Assembly: GCF_002968015.1 (NCBI RefSeq) | Contig: NZ_PUIP01000021.1 | Span: forward strand, 1 to 64,000 | Source: Massilia phosphatilytica | GTDB lineage: Bacteria; Pseudomonadota; Gammaproteobacteria; Burkholderiales; Burkholderiaceae_D | DNA: 64,000 nucleotides | Direction: 5' to 3' | In this document: piece after piece, positions 51,168 through 60,780 of the stretch | Layout of the letters: every line of letters starts with the position of its first letter | Numbering within the stretch: the first letter of the stretch is position 1 | Translations under genes and position numbers: made by a program | Notes under the pieces: generated by a model | Database searches by the model: none | Told to the model about the DNA's origin: nothing | Seen by the model: only the letters and a program-made list of their open reading frames with translations

Positions 51168-52394
51168 ATGGAATACAGTCCTCCGCCGCTGTTCAAGCAA
51201 GGCGCCCCCGCAAGGGTCAAGGTGACCGTGTTCGCTTTCCTGTCGATCGCGCTGCTCGTGGTCGACGCCCGCCTGCACGCGCTCACCGCCGTGCGCCAGG
51301 TGGCGGCAACGGTCCTGTACCCGTTCCAGATGGCTGCCCTGATGCCGCGCGACGCGCTGGCCAACATGGGCACGTATTTTTCCTCGATCTCCGCGCTGCA
51401 GAAGGAAGTGCGCGACCTCAAGAGCCAGCAGGTCGCGATGGCCCAGGCCATGCAGCAGGCCCAGCTCCAGATGGCCGAGAACGCCCAGCTGCGCCGCCTG
51501 ATGGACGCGCGCGAACACCTGCCCGTGCGCTCGATGATGAGCGAGATCCTGTACGACGCGCGCGACCCGTCCACGCGCCGCGTGGTGCTCGACCGCGGCA
51601 CCCGCAACGGCGTCAAGCTCGGCCTGCCCGTGATCGACAACGCCGGCGTCGTCGGCCAGGTCACGCGCGTGTTCCCGTTCACGTCCGAAGTCACGCTCCT
51701 CACCGATAAAGAGCAGGCGATCCCCGTGCAGGTGCTGCGCAACGGTTTGCGCAGCGTGGCCTATGGCCGCGGCCAGTCGGGCCTGCTGGACCTGCGCTTC
51801 GTCGCGCCGAACGCCGATATCCAGGTCGGCGACGTGCTCGTGACGTCCGGCCTGGACGGCGTCTACCCGGCCGGCCTCGCGGTGGCGAAAGTGATCCAGG
51901 TCGAGAACGTGGCGCAGGGCGCCTTCGGCCGCGTCGTGTGCCAGCCGCTGGCCGGCATCGACCGCCACCGCCAGCTCCTGGTCGTGATGTCCGACCAGCC
52001 GCTGCCGCCGCGCCCGCCCGAGGACGCCGCCAAGGCCCCGGGCAACACCGCGTCGAAGAAGAACCTGCCGCGCATGGAACCCGTGCCGCCGCCGCCGTTG
52101 CCGCCGCAACCGCTGGCGCCGGCTGTCGCACCCGCGAACCAGACCGGCACCGCGCCTGCGCGCGCGAACCCGGCGCCTGCGGCGCGTACGCCGGCCACGA
52201 CGCCGGCCGCACGTGCCCCGGCCGCTGGAGCGCCAGCCGCTGGAGCGCCAGCCGCTGGAGCGCCGGCCGCACGTAATCCAGCCACGGCAACGCCTATCGG
52301 CGCCGCCGCGCGCACGCCGGCCACCGCCGCGCCGACCCAGGCCGCACCGCCGGCCGCAATCAACCCCGCAGCCCGGCCGAAGGAGGGCGCCTGA
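51168..52394 (+). CDS. mreC: Rod shape-determining protein MreC, with long Ala/Pro tail
   Basis: Protein of 408 aa that links cytoplasmic MreB to the PBP2-RodA synthase. One membrane helix near 17-38, a coiled coil (about 65-105) and the two-barrel MreC domain (about 115-275) are seen. The last 120 residues are an unusual Pro/Ala-rich tail, including a PPPPLPPQP stretch and repeated AAGAP units; typical MreC ends soon after the barrels. ATG 51168 is preferred over a TTG at 51159. Its stop overlaps the mreD start (TGATG). Confidence 0.92.
   Translation: MEYSPPPLFKQGAPARVKVTVFAFLSIALLVVDARLHALTAVRQVAATVLYPFQMAALMPRDALANMGTYFSSISALQKEVRDLKSQQVAMAQAMQQAQLQMAENAQLRRLMDAREHLPVRSMMSEILYDARDPSTRRVVLDRGTRNGVKLGLPVIDNAGVVGQVTRVFPFTSEVTLLTDKEQAIPVQVLRNGLRSVAYGRGQSGLLDLRFVAPNADIQVGDVLVTSGLDGVYPAGLAVAKVIQVENVAQGAFGRVVCQPLAGIDRHRQLLVVMSDQPLPPRPPEDAAKAPGNTASKKNLPRMEPVPPPPLPPQPLAPAVAPANQTGTAPARANPAPAARTPATTPAARAPAAGAPAAGAPAAGAPAARNPATATPIGAAARTPATAAPTQAAPPAAINPAARPKEGA
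52217..52266 (+). repeat. 15-bp tandem repeat in mreC
   Basis: About three copies of GCTGGAGCGCCAGCC encode AAGAP units in the MreC tail. Such an in-frame repeat can vary in copy number by slippage. Confidence 0.65.
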
Positions 52395-52915
52395 TGCCGA
52401 CGACGAACCGTCCGCACTACATCCTGCTGCCGGTCAGCCCGCTGTTCATCGCGTTCAGCCTGGTCTGCGCGTTCATGCTCAACCTGCTGCCGTGGGGCCG
52501 CTGGGTCGGCGCGCCGGACTTCGTCGCGCTGGTGCTCGTGTTCTGGGGCATCCACCAGCCGCGCAAGGTCGGCATCGGCATCGCGTTCTGCATGGGCCTG
52601 TTGATGGACGTGCATGACGCCACGCTGCTCGGCGAGAACGCCCTCGCGTACACCTTGCTGTCGTACCTGGCGATCATGATCCACCGCCGCGTGCTGTGGT
52701 TCCCGCTCGCCACGCAGGCGATGCACGTGTTCCCCCTGCTGCTGCTCACGCAGGCGATCCAGGTGATGGTGCGCTTCTTCGTCACGGGCCGCTTTCCCGG
52801 CGCGCTCGTGTTCATCGAGAGCGTGATCGCCGTCGCGCTGTGGCCCGTGATCACGTGGCTGCTGCTGGCGCCGCAGCGCCGCGCGGTCGACAAGGACCAT
52901 ACGCGTCCGATCTGA
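52394..52915 (+). CDS. mreD: Rod shape-determining protein MreD
   Basis: Small membrane protein of 173 aa with about five helices, fitting MreD in length and position. It is part of the elongasome with MreC and RodA. Conserved-type segments are WGIHQPRKVGIGIAFCMGLLMD and LGENALAYTLLSY. It overlaps mreC by one base, and the PBP2 gene follows after 22 bases. Confidence 0.93.
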   Translation: MPTTNRPHYILLPVSPLFIAFSLVCAFMLNLLPWGRWVGAPDFVALVLVFWGIHQPRKVGIGIAFCMGLLMDVHDATLLGENALAYTLLSYLAIMIHRRVLWFPLATQAMHVFPLLLLTQAIQVMVRFFVTGRFPGALVFIESVIAVALWPVITWLLLAPQRRAVDKDHTRPI

Positions 52916-52937
52916 AGATTATTGATCGCCTTCCCGA

Positions 52938-54917
52938 ATGACCGAGATTAAAGACAGCGATCGCGAGATCCACCTGTTCCGCATGCGCCTGACGGCGATG
53001 GTGCTGTTCGTCTTCGTCTGCTTCGGCCTGCTCGTCGCCCGTTTCGTCTGGCTGCAGGTCGTCAAGCACAGCCAGTACATGGCGCAGGCCGAGGACAACC
53101 GCATCGCGCTCGTGCCCATCGTGCCGAACCGCGGCCTGATCGTCGACCGCAACGGCGTCGTCCTGGCCAGCAACTACTCCGCCTATACGCTGGAGATCAC
53201 GCCATCCAAGCTGGAAGCGAACCTCGATTCCGTTATCGACGAACTGGCGAAGCTCGTCACGATCGAACCGAAGGACAGGAAACGCTTCAAACGCCTGATG
53301 GAAGAGTCAAAGAATTTTTCCAGCGTCCCGATCCGCACGCGCCTGACCGACGACGAGGTGGCGCGCTTCACCGCGCAGCGCTTCCGCTTCCCCGGCGTGG
53401 AAGTGCAGGCGCGCCTGTTCCGCCAGTATCCGCTCGGCGAGGTGGCATCGCACGTGCTGGGCTACATCGGCCGCATCAACCAGAACGAAGCCAAGGTCAT
53501 CGAAGCGGGCGACGATGCCGCCAACTACAACGGCACGGACCACATCGGCAAGGAAGGCCTGGAAAAGAGCTACGAGCGCCAGCTGCACGGCCAGACGGGC
53601 TACGAGGAAGTCGAGCGCTCGGCCGGCGGCCGCGCGATCCGCACGCTGTCGCGCACGCCGCCCACGCCGGGCAGCAATCTGATCCTGTCGATCGACATCG
53701 AGTTGCAGAAGGTCGTCGAAGAGGCCTTCGGCAATTACCGCGGCGCGCTGGTCGCCATCGAACCGGAGACGGGCGACGTGCTGGCCTATGTGTCGCGGCC
53801 CGGCTTCGATCCGAACCTGTTCGTGGACGGCATCGACTCGCAGAGCTGGTCGGAGCTGAACACGTCGCTCGACAAGCCGCTGATGAATCGTCCGCTGTCC
53901 GGCACGTATCCGCCGGGCTCCACGTTCAAGCCGTTCATGGCGCTGGCCGCGCTGGAGCTGGGCCTGCGCCGGCCCGAGTACGGCATCAGCGACCCGGGCT
54001 TCTTCGTGCTGGGCGGGCACCGCTTCAACGACGACAAGAAGGGCGGCCACGGCTACATCGACATGTACCGCTCGATCGTGATGTCGTGCGACACGTATTA
54101 TTACCAGCTCGGCAACGAGATGGGCATCGACCGCATCCACGACTTCATGCAGCCGTTCGGCTTCGGCGGAAAAACGGGCATCGACCTCGAGCACGAGAAG
54201 ACGGGCGTACTGCCGTCGCAGCAATGGAAGCGCGAGCGCTTCAAGAAGAACCGCGCGGCGCAGAAGTGGGTCGGCGGCGACACGATCTCGATCTCGATCG
54301 GCAACGGCTTCAACAGCTACACGCCGCTGCAGATGGCGCACGCGGTGGCGACGCTCGCCAACGACGGCGTGATCATGAAGCCGCACCTCGTCAAGCTGCT
54401 CGAAGACGGTGGCAACCATGCGCGCACGCCAACCGTGCCGAAGGAATCCGGCCGCATCCCGCTCAAGCAGCAGAACATCGACGTGGTCAAGCGCGCGATG
54501 ATCGGCGTGACGGCGGACCAGAGCGGCACCGCATTCATCCCGTTCCGCAACGTGCAGTACACGGTAGGCGGCAAGACGGGTACGGCGCAGGTGGTGGGCC
54601 TGAAGGGCCAGAAATACAATGCGGCCGCGACGCCGGAACGCCTGCGCGACAACGCCCTGTTCATCGCCTTCGCGCCCGCCGACCACCCGCGCATCGCGCT
54701 GGCGCTCGTCGTGGAAAACGCCGGCTTCGGTGCGGCCGTCGCGGCGCCGATCGCGCGCAAGGCGCTCGACTACTACCTGCTCCACAAGCGCCCGGGCGAC
54801 GCGGACAAACCGGCGCCGAAGCCCGCCGATCCGGTCCCGGCCGACGAAGACCAGGTGGCGCCCACGGCCGGTGCCGAATTCAAGCCGGGCGGCGAAACCC
54901 CCGGCAACAAGGACTGA
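52938..54917 (+). CDS. mrdA: Penicillin-binding protein 2 (transpeptidase)
   Basis: Elongation-specific peptidoglycan transpeptidase of 659 aa. N-terminal membrane helix (about 15-38), pedestal/dimerisation domain and C-terminal transpeptidase with S328-x-x-K331 (STFK), S383-C-D and K546-T-G-T. It crosslinks glycan strands made by RodA, the next gene 3 bases away. The C-terminal tail of about 45 residues is Pro- and acidic-rich and somewhat longer than in E. coli. Confidence 0.96.
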   Translation: MTEIKDSDREIHLFRMRLTAMVLFVFVCFGLLVARFVWLQVVKHSQYMAQAEDNRIALVPIVPNRGLIVDRNGVVLASNYSAYTLEITPSKLEANLDSVIDELAKLVTIEPKDRKRFKRLMEESKNFSSVPIRTRLTDDEVARFTAQRFRFPGVEVQARLFRQYPLGEVASHVLGYIGRINQNEAKVIEAGDDAANYNGTDHIGKEGLEKSYERQLHGQTGYEEVERSAGGRAIRTLSRTPPTPGSNLILSIDIELQKVVEEAFGNYRGALVAIEPETGDVLAYVSRPGFDPNLFVDGIDSQSWSELNTSLDKPLMNRPLSGTYPPGSTFKPFMALAALELGLRRPEYGISDPGFFVLGGHRFNDDKKGGHGYIDMYRSIVMSCDTYYYQLGNEMGIDRIHDFMQPFGFGGKTGIDLEHEKTGVLPSQQWKRERFKKNRAAQKWVGGDTISISIGNGFNSYTPLQMAHAVATLANDGVIMKPHLVKLLEDGGNHARTPTVPKESGRIPLKQQNIDVVKRAMIGVTADQSGTAFIPFRNVQYTVGGKTGTAQVVGLKGQKYNAAATPERLRDNALFIAFAPADHPRIALALVVENAGFGAAVAAPIARKALDYYLLHKRPGDADKPAPKPADPVPADEDQVAPTAGAEFKPGGETPGNKD

Positions 54918-54920
54918 ACC

Positions 54921-56036
54921 ATGGCGCATTTTCCCGAACGCCGCTCGCTCAGCCGGCGCCTCAAACCGTATTTCACCGTCTTCGATCCGGCCCTGACGCT
55001 GATCCTGTTCCTGCTGCTGTGCACGGGCCTCGTCACGCTGTCCTCGGCCGGTCACGACTTCCCCGGCCGCCTCGAAGGCCAGATCCGCAACATCATCGCC
55101 GCCTTCGTGTTCATGTGGGCGGCCGCCGTCGTGCCCCCGCAGACCCTGCTGCGCCTCGCCGTGCCGATCTATACGTTCGGCGTCGCGCTGCTGCTCGCCG
55201 TGGCCACCGTCGGCATCATCAAGAAGGGTGCGCGGCGCTGGCTGCACGTGGGCGTGGACATCCAGCCGTCCGAGATCATGAAGATCGCCACGCCGCTGAT
55301 GCTGGCCTGGTATTTCCAGACCCGGGCCGGCATCCTGCACTGGAAATCCTTCATCGTGGCGGCGCTGCTGCTCGCGATTCCGTTCGGCCTCATCGCCAGG
55401 CAGCCGGACCTCGGCACGGCACTGCTGGTGGGCGGTTCCGGCTTCTTCGTGATCTTCCTCGCGGGCCTGTCGTGGAAGGCGCTCGGCGCGCTGTTCGTGG
55501 CCGGCTGCGGCGCGCTCCCTGTCGCATGGTCGATGATGCACGACTACCAGCGCGAACGCGTGATGACGCTGATCGATCCCACGTCCGATCCGCTCGGCAA
55601 GGGCTTCCACATCATCCAGTCGACGATCGCGATCGGTTCGGGCGGCGTGTCCGGCAAGGGTTATATGAAGGGCACGCAGGCGTATCTGGAGTTCATTCCC
55701 GAACGCACCACCGACTTCATTTTTTCGGTATATTCCGAGGAGTTCGGTCTGGTCGGCAATCTGATCCTGCTGTTCCTGTACCTGTTGCTGATCGGACGCG
55801 CGATGATGATCGCGGCCAATGCCCCGAACCTGTTCACCCGCCTGCTGGCGGGGGCGATCGCGATGATGTTCTTTACGTATGCTTTCATCAACATGGGCAT
55901 GGTCAGCGGCATCCTGCCGGTGGTCGGAGTTCCGCTTCCTTTCATGAGCTATGGCGGAACCGCGCTGATTACTTTGGGCCTCTGCAGTGGTATATTGATG
56001 AGTATTCAAAGACACCGCAAACTGGTGCAGACCTGA
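54921..56036 (+). CDS. rodA: Rod shape-determining protein RodA (SEDS glycosyltransferase)
   Basis: SEDS-family peptidoglycan polymerase of 371 aa with about ten membrane helices. Family segments include IQPSEIMKIATPLMLAW, RQPDLGTALLVGGSG and PERTTDFIFSVYSEEFG, with the GVPLPFMSYGG motif near the end. It forms the active pair with PBP2 encoded just upstream. Its stop is 1 base before the rlpA start. Confidence 0.96.
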   Translation: MAHFPERRSLSRRLKPYFTVFDPALTLILFLLLCTGLVTLSSAGHDFPGRLEGQIRNIIAAFVFMWAAAVVPPQTLLRLAVPIYTFGVALLLAVATVGIIKKGARRWLHVGVDIQPSEIMKIATPLMLAWYFQTRAGILHWKSFIVAALLLAIPFGLIARQPDLGTALLVGGSGFFVIFLAGLSWKALGALFVAGCGALPVAWSMMHDYQRERVMTLIDPTSDPLGKGFHIIQSTIAIGSGGVSGKGYMKGTQAYLEFIPERTTDFIFSVYSEEFGLVGNLILLFLYLLLIGRAMMIAANAPNLFTRLLAGAIAMMFFTYAFINMGMVSGILPVVGVPLPFMSYGGTALITLGLCSGILMSIQRHRKLVQT

Positions 56037-56037
56037 T

Positions 56038-57081
56038 ATGCAAGAGAACGCGATGGCCGTTCCGAGGCTGCTCCCAGCGGTCATTGCGATGTTGGCAATG
56101 ATGGCGGGGTGCAGTACCACGGACCAGAACGGCGAACACAAAAGCCTGATCCCCCTGCCGTGGAAGCACAAGGTCACCCGCGTGGACCCGAAGCTTCCGA
56201 ACCTGCCTCCGGCCGGTTCCGGCCGCGGCGGCTACTACCAGGACGACGGCCCCGGCGCGAATCCACCGCCGGGCCTGCTGGACACCCCCGACGCCGTCGT
56301 CAAGTACGAACCCTACGCCAAGTTCGCCAACAAGCCATACGCCGTGTTCGGCCAGACGTACACCCCGCTCATCAACAACGAACCGTTCACCCAGCGCGGC
56401 GTAGCCAGCTGGTACGGCGTCAAGTTCCATGGCCAGCGCACGTCGTCCGGCGAACCCTACGACATGTACAAGATGTCGGCCGCGCATCCGACCCTGCCGA
56501 TTCCCTCGTACGCGCGCGTCACGAGCCTGGAGAGCGGCAAGTCCGTCGTCGTGCGCATCAACGACCGCGGACCGTTCCACTCCGACCGCGTCATCGACGT
56601 CTCGTACACGGCCGCCCTCAAGCTCGGCTTGCTGGGCAAGGGCAGCCACCAGGTCCAGGTCGAACGCCTGTTCCCGGGCGACGTGATGCAGCTCGCCTCC
56701 GCGCGCCGCGAGGCCGCGTCCGAGGCGCAGGCCATGCCGGCACCGCCCGCCATCGCCGCCCTCATGCTGGAAGACCGTCTCGACATGGACAGCGCCGCCG
56801 TCGCGCGCGCGCAGGCGCCAGCGGCCTTGCCCCTGACTGACAAGGCGGCGTTGGCGCCGGGCTTCTACCTGCAACTGGGTGCCTACGGACGCGACGGCAA
56901 GGCCGAGGAGATGGGCGAGAAGCTCAGGCAGGCCGGTGTCGAGCTGGCTGTCGAAGTCGTCCGTTCGGGCAACGTCAACCGCCTGTACGGCGGCCCCTTC
57001 GAAACCCGCGCGCTCGCGCAGGAAGCGGCACGTTCTCTGCCGGCCGGCCTCGGCCTGAAACCCATCGTCGTACGACGCTGA
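56038..57081 (+). CDS. rlpA: RlpA lipoprotein, septal lytic transglycosylase family with SPOR domain
   Basis: Lipoprotein of 347 aa: signal with lipobox MMAGC, a linker, a double-psi beta-barrel (GVASWYGVKFHGQRTSSGE, then INDRGPFHSDRVIDVS) and a C-terminal SPOR domain (about 268-347) that binds denuded peptidoglycan. RlpA in Pseudomonas cleaves stripped glycan strands. An in-frame ATG at 56053 is an equally plausible start and leaves the signal intact. Last gene of the elongasome operon. Confidence 0.92.
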   Translation: MQENAMAVPRLLPAVIAMLAMMAGCSTTDQNGEHKSLIPLPWKHKVTRVDPKLPNLPPAGSGRGGYYQDDGPGANPPPGLLDTPDAVVKYEPYAKFANKPYAVFGQTYTPLINNEPFTQRGVASWYGVKFHGQRTSSGEPYDMYKMSAAHPTLPIPSYARVTSLESGKSVVVRINDRGPFHSDRVIDVSYTAALKLGLLGKGSHQVQVERLFPGDVMQLASARREAASEAQAMPAPPAIAALMLEDRLDMDSAAVARAQAPAALPLTDKAALAPGFYLQLGAYGRDGKAEEMGEKLRQAGVELAVEVVRSGNVNRLYGGPFETRALAQEAARSLPAGLGLKPIVVRR

Positions 57082-57150
57082 ACTGGCAGGGGAGGGTGGC
57101 CGTCCCCGCAGCGCCAGGTCGGTACGCGCCATTTCCCACCTTTCTTGTCG

Positions 57151-57165
57151 AGACATCAGATGTCT
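57151..57165. promoter_or_regulatory. Palindrome AGACATC-A-GATGTCT
   Basis: Perfect 7-1-7 palindrome 370 bases before the TonB receptor start. With the next bases it also reads ATGTCTGACC, a TGTC-N-GAC core like operators of FadR-type GntR regulators. Confidence 0.5.
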
Positions 57166-57273
57166 GACCAACTGATCCGTATTTTTCGGGTTAGCGGTGA
57201 CAATCCGCGATGTCAATTGCATTAATACGACAAAAAATGGCCGAATTTATGGTTTTCCATAAATGTTATCGTC

Positions 57274-57288
57274 AGATGTCAGACATCT
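57274..57288. promoter_or_regulatory. Palindrome AGATGTC-A-GACATCT
   Basis: Perfect 7-1-7 palindrome with core TGTC-A-GACA, 123 bases after the first. The two share the words GACATC and GATGTC, suggesting one regulator binding twice. Confidence 0.55.
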
Positions 57289-57534
57289 ACAACGATTTTT
57301 GATTTGCTATACGCTACCATTCCTTGTATTGCCGGATCGGGGTTATCTGAAACTTCCTACGAGGATTGATGTAAAACTGCCGAATAAACAGGATGTGCTG
57401 GCCGATGTTTGCGCAAAACATTTATGTTTGACTAATTGACACCGCTAACATCGTGCTCCTACACTGGTTTTGCCTAGTAATAAAACCATGCCTGCCGGCA
57501 TGTGCCAGGCCCAGAAAAATTATAGGAGACAGCA

Positions 57535-60500
57535 ATGATCGAGAAGTCAGCAGCCCGGCGCCGCCATCAGCGCCGCCAAGTCGTGCTTGGCCTTGGCGTA
57601 ATCGCCGGCCTCATCCAGCAAGCCTATGCCCAGGAAGCCCCGGCCGTCACGGCCGATGCCGCGGTGGTGACGGTGACCGGCTACCGCGCCAGTCTGCTGT
57701 CGTCCGCAAAGGACAAGAAGGAAGCCGTCGGCTTCCAGGACACCATCAGTGCCGAAGACATCGGTAAATTCCCCGACAAGAACATCGCCGAATCGCTGAG
57801 CCGTATTCCCGGCGTGCAGATTGCGCGCGACGTGACGGGCGAGGGCGTCAACGTGCAGATCCGTGGCCTGGGTTCCAGCTTCACCAAGGTATTGCTTAAC
57901 AATGCCCAGATCGCCGTGGCGTCGTCCGGCCCGATCGATGGCGCGACCACGAATCGCGAGATCGACCTCGACATGCTGCCGACCGATCTGTTCACCAAAC
58001 TGACCGTCAGCAAGAGCCCGACCGCGGACATGATCGAGGGCGGCGCGGCCGGCGTCGTCAACCTGCGCAGCGCGCGTCCGTTCGACAATCCGGGCACGCA
58101 CGTGTCGTACGGCGGCACGGCCCAGAAACAGCAGATCGCCGACGGCGTCGGCGGCCGCGGTTCCATCCTCGCCAGCAAGACCTGGGGCGACACCTTCGGT
58201 ATCCTGGCCGGCATCGCCGTCAACCGCCAGAAGGCGCGCACGACCGGCTACGAGACGGTCGGCCTCACCAATGCCAACCTGTCGGCCACGCAGAACACGT
58301 CGGGCCCCCGCAACACGACCGGTGGTGGCAACTGGACCATCCCGGCCACGGTGCCGGCCGGTGCCGGCGCGGGTCTCGTGGCTGGTACCCCGATCAACCA
58401 GGCGTTCCTGCTGGCGAACAACCCGGGCCTGGCCATCAACCAGATCGACAACGCGATCCTGCCGCGCCTGGGCCGCTACATGGATTACTTCGGCACGCGC
58501 GACAAGGGTGCGGGGATCGTCAGCGCCGAATGGCGTCCGCTCGACAACCTGCATTTCTACGTCGACGCCATGTACAGCAAGAAGGACGACGACATGTCGC
58601 GTATCGGCTATACCTGGGCCGTGCGCAACAACTTCGAGATCCCGCTGAACATGCAGGTCGACAAGAGCGATTGCGCCGCCGGCTGCACGGTCACGCAGGG
58701 CACGTTCGCCAACTCGCGCTACTTCATCGAATACGGTCCGCGCCGCGACAAGACAACCTTGAAGGGCATCAACCCGGGCATGGAATGGAAGATCAGCCCG
58801 ACCCTGAAACTGGAAGCGCAGGCCAACGCGACCAAGTCGTCGTTCTCGCACGAAGCGCCCACCATCATGCCGATCACGGCCGATGGCAGCGGCCTCGTCG
58901 CCACGTTCAACGGCAACGGCGGCGCCATGCCGAGCATCACGTTCAATCAGGACGTGAACAACCCGGCCAATTTCGTCTGGGCCGGCGGCCGCGTCAACAT
59001 CCAGAACGAACTGCGTGAAACGAGCACTAAGGGCTTCCACAGCGACCTGACCTGGGGCGACGCGAAGCTGAACGTGCGCGCCGGTATCGCCTATGACGAC
59101 ATCGACCGCCGCATCCGCGGCCAGGACAACTCGGCCGCCTGGCAGGCTGCCGTGTGCGGCAACAATCCGAGCGTGTTCCTGCAGGGCCCGAACGGCGCGC
59201 CGGCATGCGACGGCGCCTCGACGCCGGGCGCCAGCGCCAGCGCCCTGTATCCGGGCTATGGCACGGGCTACACGGCCGGCCAGACGGCACCGCTTGTCTA
59301 CCAGGGTTCGCTGATCCCCGTGAACAAGCTGGCCAGCTACCTGGTGCCGGGACCGTACGGCCGCATCGTGATCGACTGGGACCGCTTCCGCAAGGATTCG
59401 AACTACGACACCTACAACTCGACGGCGCCGGATTCCACCAGCTCGTCGACGGGCGCGAGCTCGGGTTATGTGCGCGAGCGCAGCACGGGCTTCTATACCG
59501 AAGTCAACGGCCAGACGAACGTCGCCGGCTTCCCGCTGCGCTACAACGCCGGCGTGCGCTATGTCCGCACGAAGCAGGAAGTGGGTTCGCTCAACTCGTT
59601 CAGCGATCCGCGCAACGCCACGCTGACCCAGAACGGTTCGAAGTACCCGAACCAGACGGAGTGGGTGTACCAGAACACCACCTACAACAACACGCTGCCG
59701 TCCGCCACCGCGGCACTGTCGCTGCGCAGCGACGTCGTGGCCCGCGTCGCGCTGTCGAAGACGATGACCCGCGCGAACCCGAACTCGCTGCGTCCGGGTA
59801 TCAACTTCAGCTCGCCGTCGGCCGATATCGGCACCATCGGCAGCCCGGAACTGAAGCCCTACCTGTCGAACAACATCGACCTGGGCCTGGACTGGTACAC
59901 GGGGCGTGAAGGCTATGTGAGCCTGACCGTGTTCCAGAAGCAGGTGAAAGGCTTTACCGTCATCGACAACCGCACGCTGCCGTTCTCCGCGCTGTCCGCC
60001 TACGGCATCACGTACAACAACCTGATCCCGACCCAGCAGGTGGCCATCAATTCGCGCGGCGGTCCGGACGCGGCCACGGTCGTGATGAGCCAGGAACGCA
60101 ACGCGGGCGGCATCCTGCGCGTCCGCGGCCTGGAGATCGGCTGGGTCCAGCCGCTCGACAAGCTCCTGCCGATCAAGGGCTTCGGTTTCAACGAGACCGC
60201 GACCTTCATCAACCAGAGCGCGACCGGCGAGGGCACCAGCGGCTTCGTGGCCCTGAACGTGCCGAAGAAGAGCAACAATTTCGGCTTCTACTACGAGAAC
60301 CACGGCTACATGGCGCGCATCTCGCACCAGTACCAGCAGGGCAGCCAGGCGAGCACGGCCAACCAGAACGGCATCACGCTGGCGTCGCTGTACGGCCGCG
60401 CGTACAAGCAGGCCGACTTCTCGTCCAGCGTGGACCTGGAAAAGGTGTTCGACCGCGACGGCTGGCCGACGGTCACCTTCGACATCGTCAACCTGAACAA

Positions 60501-60597
60501 GGCCAAGCGCGAAGCCTACTTCCAGTTCCCGAACGCGGCGTTCTCGTCGTACGACCCGGGCCGCACCTTCCAGCTGGGCGTGCGCGGCAAGTTCTGA
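57535..60597 (+). CDS. TonB-dependent receptor (Xanthomonas/Caulobacter type)
   Basis: Outer-membrane receptor of 1020 aa. Signal peptide 1-32 (AYA|QE), TonB-box region VVTVTGYRASL, plug domain (about 60-190, with DKNIAESLSRIPGVQIARD) and a large barrel ending in LGVRGKF with terminal Phe. The sequence fits the TonB-Xanth-Caul group, whose members often import plant-derived or other carbohydrates. There are no hydrolase, permease or regulator genes beside it, so the substrate is unknown. Start ATG 57535 has AGGAGACAGCA before it. A strong terminator follows. Confidence 0.93.
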   Translation: MIEKSAARRRHQRRQVVLGLGVIAGLIQQAYAQEAPAVTADAAVVTVTGYRASLLSSAKDKKEAVGFQDTISAEDIGKFPDKNIAESLSRIPGVQIARDVTGEGVNVQIRGLGSSFTKVLLNNAQIAVASSGPIDGATTNREIDLDMLPTDLFTKLTVSKSPTADMIEGGAAGVVNLRSARPFDNPGTHVSYGGTAQKQQIADGVGGRGSILASKTWGDTFGILAGIAVNRQKARTTGYETVGLTNANLSATQNTSGPRNTTGGGNWTIPATVPAGAGAGLVAGTPINQAFLLANNPGLAINQIDNAILPRLGRYMDYFGTRDKGAGIVSAEWRPLDNLHFYVDAMYSKKDDDMSRIGYTWAVRNNFEIPLNMQVDKSDCAAGCTVTQGTFANSRYFIEYGPRRDKTTLKGINPGMEWKISPTLKLEAQANATKSSFSHEAPTIMPITADGSGLVATFNGNGGAMPSITFNQDVNNPANFVWAGGRVNIQNELRETSTKGFHSDLTWGDAKLNVRAGIAYDDIDRRIRGQDNSAAWQAAVCGNNPSVFLQGPNGAPACDGASTPGASASALYPGYGTGYTAGQTAPLVYQGSLIPVNKLASYLVPGPYGRIVIDWDRFRKDSNYDTYNSTAPDSTSSSTGASSGYVRERSTGFYTEVNGQTNVAGFPLRYNAGVRYVRTKQEVGSLNSFSDPRNATLTQNGSKYPNQTEWVYQNTTYNNTLPSATAALSLRSDVVARVALSKTMTRANPNSLRPGINFSSPSADIGTIGSPELKPYLSNNIDLGLDWYTGREGYVSLTVFQKQVKGFTVIDNRTLPFSALSAYGITYNNLIPTQQVAINSRGGPDAATVVMSQERNAGGILRVRGLEIGWVQPLDKLLPIKGFGFNETATFINQSATGEGTSGFVALNVPKKSNNFGFYYENHGYMARISHQYQQGSQASTANQNGITLASLYGRAYKQADFSSSVDLEKVFDRDGWPTVTFDIVNLNKAKREAYFQFPNAAFSSYDPGRTFQLGVRGKF

Positions 60598-60627
60598 TCG
60601 TATAGCAGTCCCTTTTACGTCCCCTGT

Positions 60628-60677
60628 ACCCGCTTTCGACCGGCATGCTGTGCGCCGGTTGCGAGCGGGTTTTTTTC
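60628..60677 (+). terminator. Terminator of the TonB receptor gene
   Basis: Outer stem ACCCGCT/AGCGGGT and inner stem ACCGGC/GCCGGT around a short loop, followed by seven T. Confidence 0.88.
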
Positions 60678-60780
60678 GTTTGCGGTAGCTCACACCGCTT
60701 CCGTTTCTACCGGGGGATCCGGAACTGCCGGCCTGGCGCCGCTGTCGAACCTCATGCAAACGCAACGACGGGAGGCAGGC

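Larger units (their letters stand above)
57082..57534. other. Leader and control region of the TonB-dependent receptor gene
   Basis: This 453-bp gap has no credible gene. It is AT-richer than its surroundings, holds two 15-bp palindromes built from the same words (57151 and 57274) and ends with an AGGAGA ribosome site just before the receptor start. Confidence 0.5.
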
